A DNA stretch of 36,652 nt from Syntrophaceae bacterium (lineage in GTDB: Bacteria > Desulfobacterota > Syntrophia > Syntrophales > UBA2185): the NCBI GenBank assembly GCA_003142295.1, contig PLLV01000112.1, positions 15,305-51,956 of the forward strand, read 5' to 3'. The notes under the pieces were generated by a model. That model did no database searches and had not been told where the DNA came from. It worked only from the letters and a program-made list of their open reading frames with translations. Shown one piece after another: positions 33,511-36,652 of the stretch. How positions within the stretch are numbered: the first letter of the stretch is position 1; each line of letters begins with the position of its first letter. A program made the position numbers and the translations under genes.

Positions 33511-35424
33511 TCATTCTACGATTATTGCGTCAAATTTACAGCTTTCCCTACAGACACCGCACTTGATACATACTGTTTGATCAATCACATGTGGCTTTTT
33601 CTTTTGACCGGTTATGCACACGGTAGGACACTTCTTCAGGCAAACGCCGCATCCCGTACATTTTTCCTTGCTGATGCTGTAACGGATCAGAGCCCTGCAA
33701 ACACCGGCAGGACATTTCTTGTCCCGAACGTGAGCAACATATTCATTACGGAAGTATTTGATGGTACTCAAAACCGGGTTCGCAGCCGTGCTGCCCAAGG
33801 CGCACAAGGCACCATCGACGATTCCCTTGGACATGGACTCCAGAAGTTCAACGTCACCCTTCTTTCCTTTTCCATCACAGATGTCATGCAGGATTTCATT
33901 CATCCTGTGAACCCCTTCCCGGCAGGGAACACACTTACCGCAGGATTCAAATTCGAGGAAATCGATGAAATACCTCGCGATATCGACCATACAGGTCGTT
34001 TCATCCATGACAATCATACCACCGGAACCCATCATGGAGCCTGCTTCCCACAGAGAATCAAAATCAACAGAAATATCTATCAGCTTGTCGGGTAAGCAAC
34101 CACCCGACGGACCACCGGTCTGAACGGCCTTATATTTTTTGCCGCCGGGAATCCCACCGCCGATTTCATAGATAATATCCTTCAGAGGTATCCCCATAGG
34201 CACTTCGACCAGCCCGATATTACTTATCTTCCCGACAAGGGAAAAGACCTTCGTTCCTGAATTATTCTTACAGCCTATACTGGAGAACCACTTCGCGCCC
34301 CTGCTGATAATCGCCGGCACATTCGCCCACGTTTCCACATTATTCAGATTGGAGGGTCTGTCCCACAGACCATGCTCAACGGTGTGTATATATTTTGCTC
34401 TCGGCTCTCCCGCTTTTCCCTCCAGAGACGTCATCAGCGCTGTCGATTCACCACAAACAAATGCGCCGGCTCCCTTGCTGATTTTCAGATCAAAATCAAA
34501 CCCTGTATTGAGAATATTTTTTCCGAGGAAACCATATTCTCTCGCCTGGTTAATTGCCCTCTGCAGATTGGCCACAGCTAAGGGATACTCGTTTCTGACA
34601 TAAATAAATCCCTGGCCAGAACCAATGGCAAACGCACCTATAATTATTCCTTCGATGACACTGTGGGGATCTCCTTCCATAACGCTTCTGTCCATGTAAG
34701 CGCCGGGGTCTCCTTCATCGCCATTGCAGATCACGTACTTAATGTCTCCATGCGCGCGTCTGCATGTCTGCCACTTTATACCGGCGGGGAATCCTCCACC
34801 TCCACGGCCTCTCAGCCCTGAGGCAATGATTTCCTCAATGATCTCTTCCGGTTTCATTTTGGTGAGGGCCTTAAAAAGGCTGACGTAACCGCCCTTTGCG
34901 ATGTATTCATCAATACTCTCAGGATTGATCATCCCGCAGTTTCTGGTTGCCAACTTCATCTGTTTCTTATAGAATTTGATATCCCCTATCTTTGGAACAT
35001 CTGCCAGATCTTTCGGAACGGCACCCTTAAAATAGGGCTTTTTTTCATTCAGACAGATGAAGTCTTCCTCATCCATTCTGTAAGTGGGTTTGTTGCCATT
35101 CACGGCACCTTTTACAATCTGGTCGATAACTTCCGGTACCTTCTTGGCGGTCATCTTGCTATATGCCAAACGTGGTTTATTCGGTTGCACGACATCGATA
35201 AGGGGCTCTATGCAATCCATCCCCATAGCACCTGTTTTACTCAGGATGATGTCCAGCTTCCGTTTCTTTATTTCTTCAGCCAGGGCATCGTAAACAGCCT
35301 GTGCCCCCGATGCAATCCCACTCGTCCCCATCCCGACCATGATTTTCGTCTTTGACGGGATGATCGCTTCCAGCCCTCTTTTCGCTGCCTTGTTTAAATC
35401 TTCAAGTGTATTGATCTTACTCAC
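33511..35424 (-). CDS. NuoF-like NAD(P)H/FMN flavoprotein with C-terminal ferredoxin domain
   Basis: 637 residues. N-terminal thioredoxin-like domain (about 1-115), then the NuoF core: GLRGRGGGGFPAGIKW (about 205-220, NAD/FMN), CNGDEGDPGAYMDR and CGESTALMTSLEG, and [4Fe-4S] ligands SCGKCVPCREG (near residue 500). The last about 58 residues are a two-cluster ferredoxin (CTGCGVCLKKCP; CIKCGVCRESC). This is the HndC/HydB architecture of bifurcating hydrogenases and related NAD(P) reductases. The N-terminal domain lacks most cysteines usually binding [2Fe-2S]. Stop lies 12-15 bp from the next start, so it is one operon. Confidence 0.88.
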   Translation of the reverse strand: MSKINTLEDLNKAAKRGLEAIIPSKTKIMVGMGTSGIASGAQAVYDALAEEIKKRKLDIILSKTGAMGMDCIEPLIDVVQPNKPRLAYSKMTAKKVPEVIDQIVKGAVNGNKPTYRMDEEDFICLNEKKPYFKGAVPKDLADVPKIGDIKFYKKQMKLATRNCGMINPESIDEYIAKGGYVSLFKALTKMKPEEIIEEIIASGLRGRGGGGFPAGIKWQTCRRAHGDIKYVICNGDEGDPGAYMDRSVMEGDPHSVIEGIIIGAFAIGSGQGFIYVRNEYPLAVANLQRAINQAREYGFLGKNILNTGFDFDLKISKGAGAFVCGESTALMTSLEGKAGEPRAKYIHTVEHGLWDRPSNLNNVETWANVPAIISRGAKWFSSIGCKNNSGTKVFSLVGKISNIGLVEVPMGIPLKDIIYEIGGGIPGGKKYKAVQTGGPSGGCLPDKLIDISVDFDSLWEAGSMMGSGGMIVMDETTCMVDIARYFIDFLEFESCGKCVPCREGVHRMNEILHDICDGKGKKGDVELLESMSKGIVDGALCALGSTAANPVLSTIKYFRNEYVAHVRDKKCPAGVCRALIRYSISKEKCTGCGVCLKKCPTVCITGQKKKPHVIDQTVCIKCGVCRESCKFDAIIVE

Positions 35425-35437
35425 TTTTCCACCCCTA

Positions 35438-35905
35438 TTATTTATAATTTGTCAAAACCTTCGGAATTTGGTCCTGCGTTAAATTAGGATGAATGTTACC
35501 GCTTATCCGCGCGACAGGAGCCAGACTGCAACATCCGAGACATCTGACCTCTTCGAGGGTAAACTTTTTATCTTTCGTCGTTTCGCCACAAGAAAGCTTC
35601 AGATCTCTCTCCAGCCTGTCCATCAGATTGGCTGCCCCCTGAACGTGACATGCCGTCCCGGCGCATACCTCAATTAGGTTCCTGCCCCGAGGCTTGAGGC
35701 TGAAAGCATTGTAAAACGTTGCAATCTCATAAATCCTGGTAAGGGGCACCTCCATCTGCTTACTAATAGAGGAAAGTGCTTCCTTTGGTAGATATCTGAA
35801 TTCTTCCTGGACATCCTGAAGGATGGCTATCATTGCCGTCTTATCGCCATCATATTTCTTTATGATGTCTTTAACCGATTTCTTTTTGGTCTTCGCTGTC
35901 TTCAT
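35438..35905 (-). CDS. NuoE-like [2Fe-2S] thioredoxin-fold subunit
   Basis: 155 residues. NuoE/HndA-type subunit. Helical N-terminus with LQDVQEEFRYLPKEAL and VPLTRIYEIATFYNAF; the [2Fe-2S] ligands are C81 and C86 (CAGTAC) and C122 and C126 (CLGCC), all present. Partner of the NuoF-like gene 13 bp downstream. Basic N-terminus (KTAKTKKKS) may be partly non-native. Spacing of 33 bp from the oxidoreductase beta gene fits one transcript. Confidence 0.9.
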   Translation of the reverse strand: MKTAKTKKKSVKDIIKKYDGDKTAMIAILQDVQEEFRYLPKEALSSISKQMEVPLTRIYEIATFYNAFSLKPRGRNLIEVCAGTACHVQGAANLMDRLERDLKLSCGETTKDKKFTLEEVRCLGCCSLAPVARISGNIHPNLTQDQIPKVLTNYK

Positions 35906-35938
35906 ACTTCAATCACCTTATCCCGTATAATTAACACC

Positions 35939-36652
35939 TTAACTTGCCATCTCTGACCAGGATTTTGAATGCTTAATCCTCTCCAACACTTTATTGTATT
36001 CAAGCATTGCCATTTCCTTGAAAATCTTAATATCTTCCGGCTTAAGATGCCTGAATCGCCCCTGAGGCTTCAGATAGTCTTCCATGGGCCTGAGCTTCTT
36101 GGGCATCTCGATGGTCATTTTGTATTTCCCGTTTTCCACCTCGTACAGCGGGAACACACCCGTTTCAACAGCGAGACGGCCCATCTTGATACATGCATCC
36201 GACGGACACCGCCATCCTGTCGGGCAGACGGCAAGACAGTGAATAAAGGCAGGACCGTTCACTTTCCTTGCCTTTTTGACCTTGTTCATGAAGTCAAAAG
36301 GGTAGCTGTGGCAAGCCGTGGCCACATAGGGCACCCTGTGGGCCACCATGATCTCGGCCATGTTCTTCTTCCACGTAGTGTTTCCGACGCTTTCCTTGCC
36401 CGCGGGTCTCGTCGTTGTCGATGCCCCGTAGGGCGTTGCGCCGGAACGCTGAATGCCCGTGTTCATGTAGGCTTCATTGTCGTAGACGATATAGATCATG
36501 TTGTGACCGCGCTCCATGGCTCCGGAAATGGCCTGGAAACCGATGTCAAAGGACCCTCCGTCACCTCCGATGGAAACCACCTTTATATCCCTGTCCGCGA
36601 TTTTTCCCTTTCTGCGGAGGACTTTTAAGGCGGACTCAACACCGGCACCCAC
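35939..36652 (-). CDS. 2-oxoacid (pyruvate-type):ferredoxin oxidoreductase beta subunit, C-terminal part
   Basis: 237 codons are visible; the start is beyond the right edge. Thiamine-diphosphate domain: [12 protein letters not shown] and, about 24 residues later, [20 protein letters not shown], the GDG...N motif for Mg-ThDP, then the AGKE and CPTGW segments typical of PorB. The enzyme oxidises a 2-oxoacid to acyl-CoA + CO2, reducing ferredoxin. Best guess pyruvate, but 2-ketoisovalerate or similar cannot be excluded. Genes for the other subunits are expected just outside the window. Confidence 0.88.
   Translation of the reverse strand: MGAGVESALKVLRRKGKIADRDIKVVSIGGDGGSFDIGFQAISGAMERGHNMIYIVYDNEAYMNTGIQRSGATPYGASTTTRPAGKESVGNTTWKKNMAEIMVAHRVPYVATACHSYPFDFMNKVKKARKVNGPAFIHCLAVCPTGWRCPSDACIKMGRLAVETGVFPLYEVENGKYKMTIEMPKKLRPMEDYLKPQGRFRHLKPEDIKIFKEMAMLEYNKVLERIKHSKSWSEMAS

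Overview
The window reads as chromosomal DNA of a strictly anaerobic Gram-negative bacterium, most likely a Desulfobacterota / 'Deltaproteobacteria' member close to the syntrophs (Syntrophus/Smithella-like). This is inferred from gene content and order: an acpP-fabF-rpiB-dcd-nrdR-ribE-ribBA-ribH-nusB-leuS-lptE housekeeping string, a selenocysteine formate dehydrogenase with membrane cytochrome b, an ADP-forming acyl-CoA synthetase, NuoEFG-like flavoprotein genes beside a 2-oxoacid:ferredoxin oxidoreductase, and NikR boxes of the deltaproteobacterial type. No rRNA, tRNA, CRISPR array, IS element or phage gene was seen.

Layout. 1-650: 5' part of gltX (minus). 850-11067: a plus-strand housekeeping run: yceD, rpmF, acpP, fabF, rpiB, a dCMP deaminase, nrdR, ribE, ribBA, ribH, nusB, leuS, lptE. 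11101-11367: rpsT (minus). 11590-13722: one-chain ADP-forming acyl-CoA synthetase. 13801-18370: fdhIBA (minus), where fdhA is a single gene read through an in-frame UGA (17813-17815) with a SECIS-like hairpin behind it. 18812-19273: a short ModE-like DNA-binding protein, divergent from fdhA.

19407-23634: a nickel uptake block on the minus strand: nikR (broken by one missing base), nikM, nikN/PDGLE, nikQ, nikO with a His-rich tail, then an outer-membrane beta-barrel protein. Two 7-N13-7 dyads, before nikR and before nikM, look like NikR operators. 23786-24986: an exported 1-Cys peroxiredoxin and an exported TlpA-type thioredoxin (minus). 25170-27927: larE-larB-larC (plus), the pathway for the nickel-pincer nucleotide cofactor, without larA. 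Nickel import and a nickel cofactor pathway therefore lie next to each other, joined by a thiol-redox pair.

28207-32531: accessory genes: a QueG-like double-cluster Fe-S protein with its MarR regulator (minus), an Old Yellow Enzyme family reductase (plus), a truncated SDR remnant, an AT-rich GNAT acetyltransferase and a DUF2284 metal-binding protein (both minus). 32786-36652: an operon (minus) entering from the right: 2-oxoacid:ferredoxin oxidoreductase beta subunit, then NuoE-, NuoF- and NuoG-like subunits, closed by a terminator at 32688-32717. It could link keto-acid oxidation to NAD(P)H through ferredoxin.

Most notable: the nickel import / nickel-pincer neighbourhood with two conserved NikR boxes but a frameshifted nikR that also seems to have lost one Ni ligand; the keto-acid oxidoreductase-NuoEFG operon with a degenerate N-terminal [2Fe-2S] domain; and several well-formed palindromes in the fdh/ModE, lar/tlpA and marR promoter regions.
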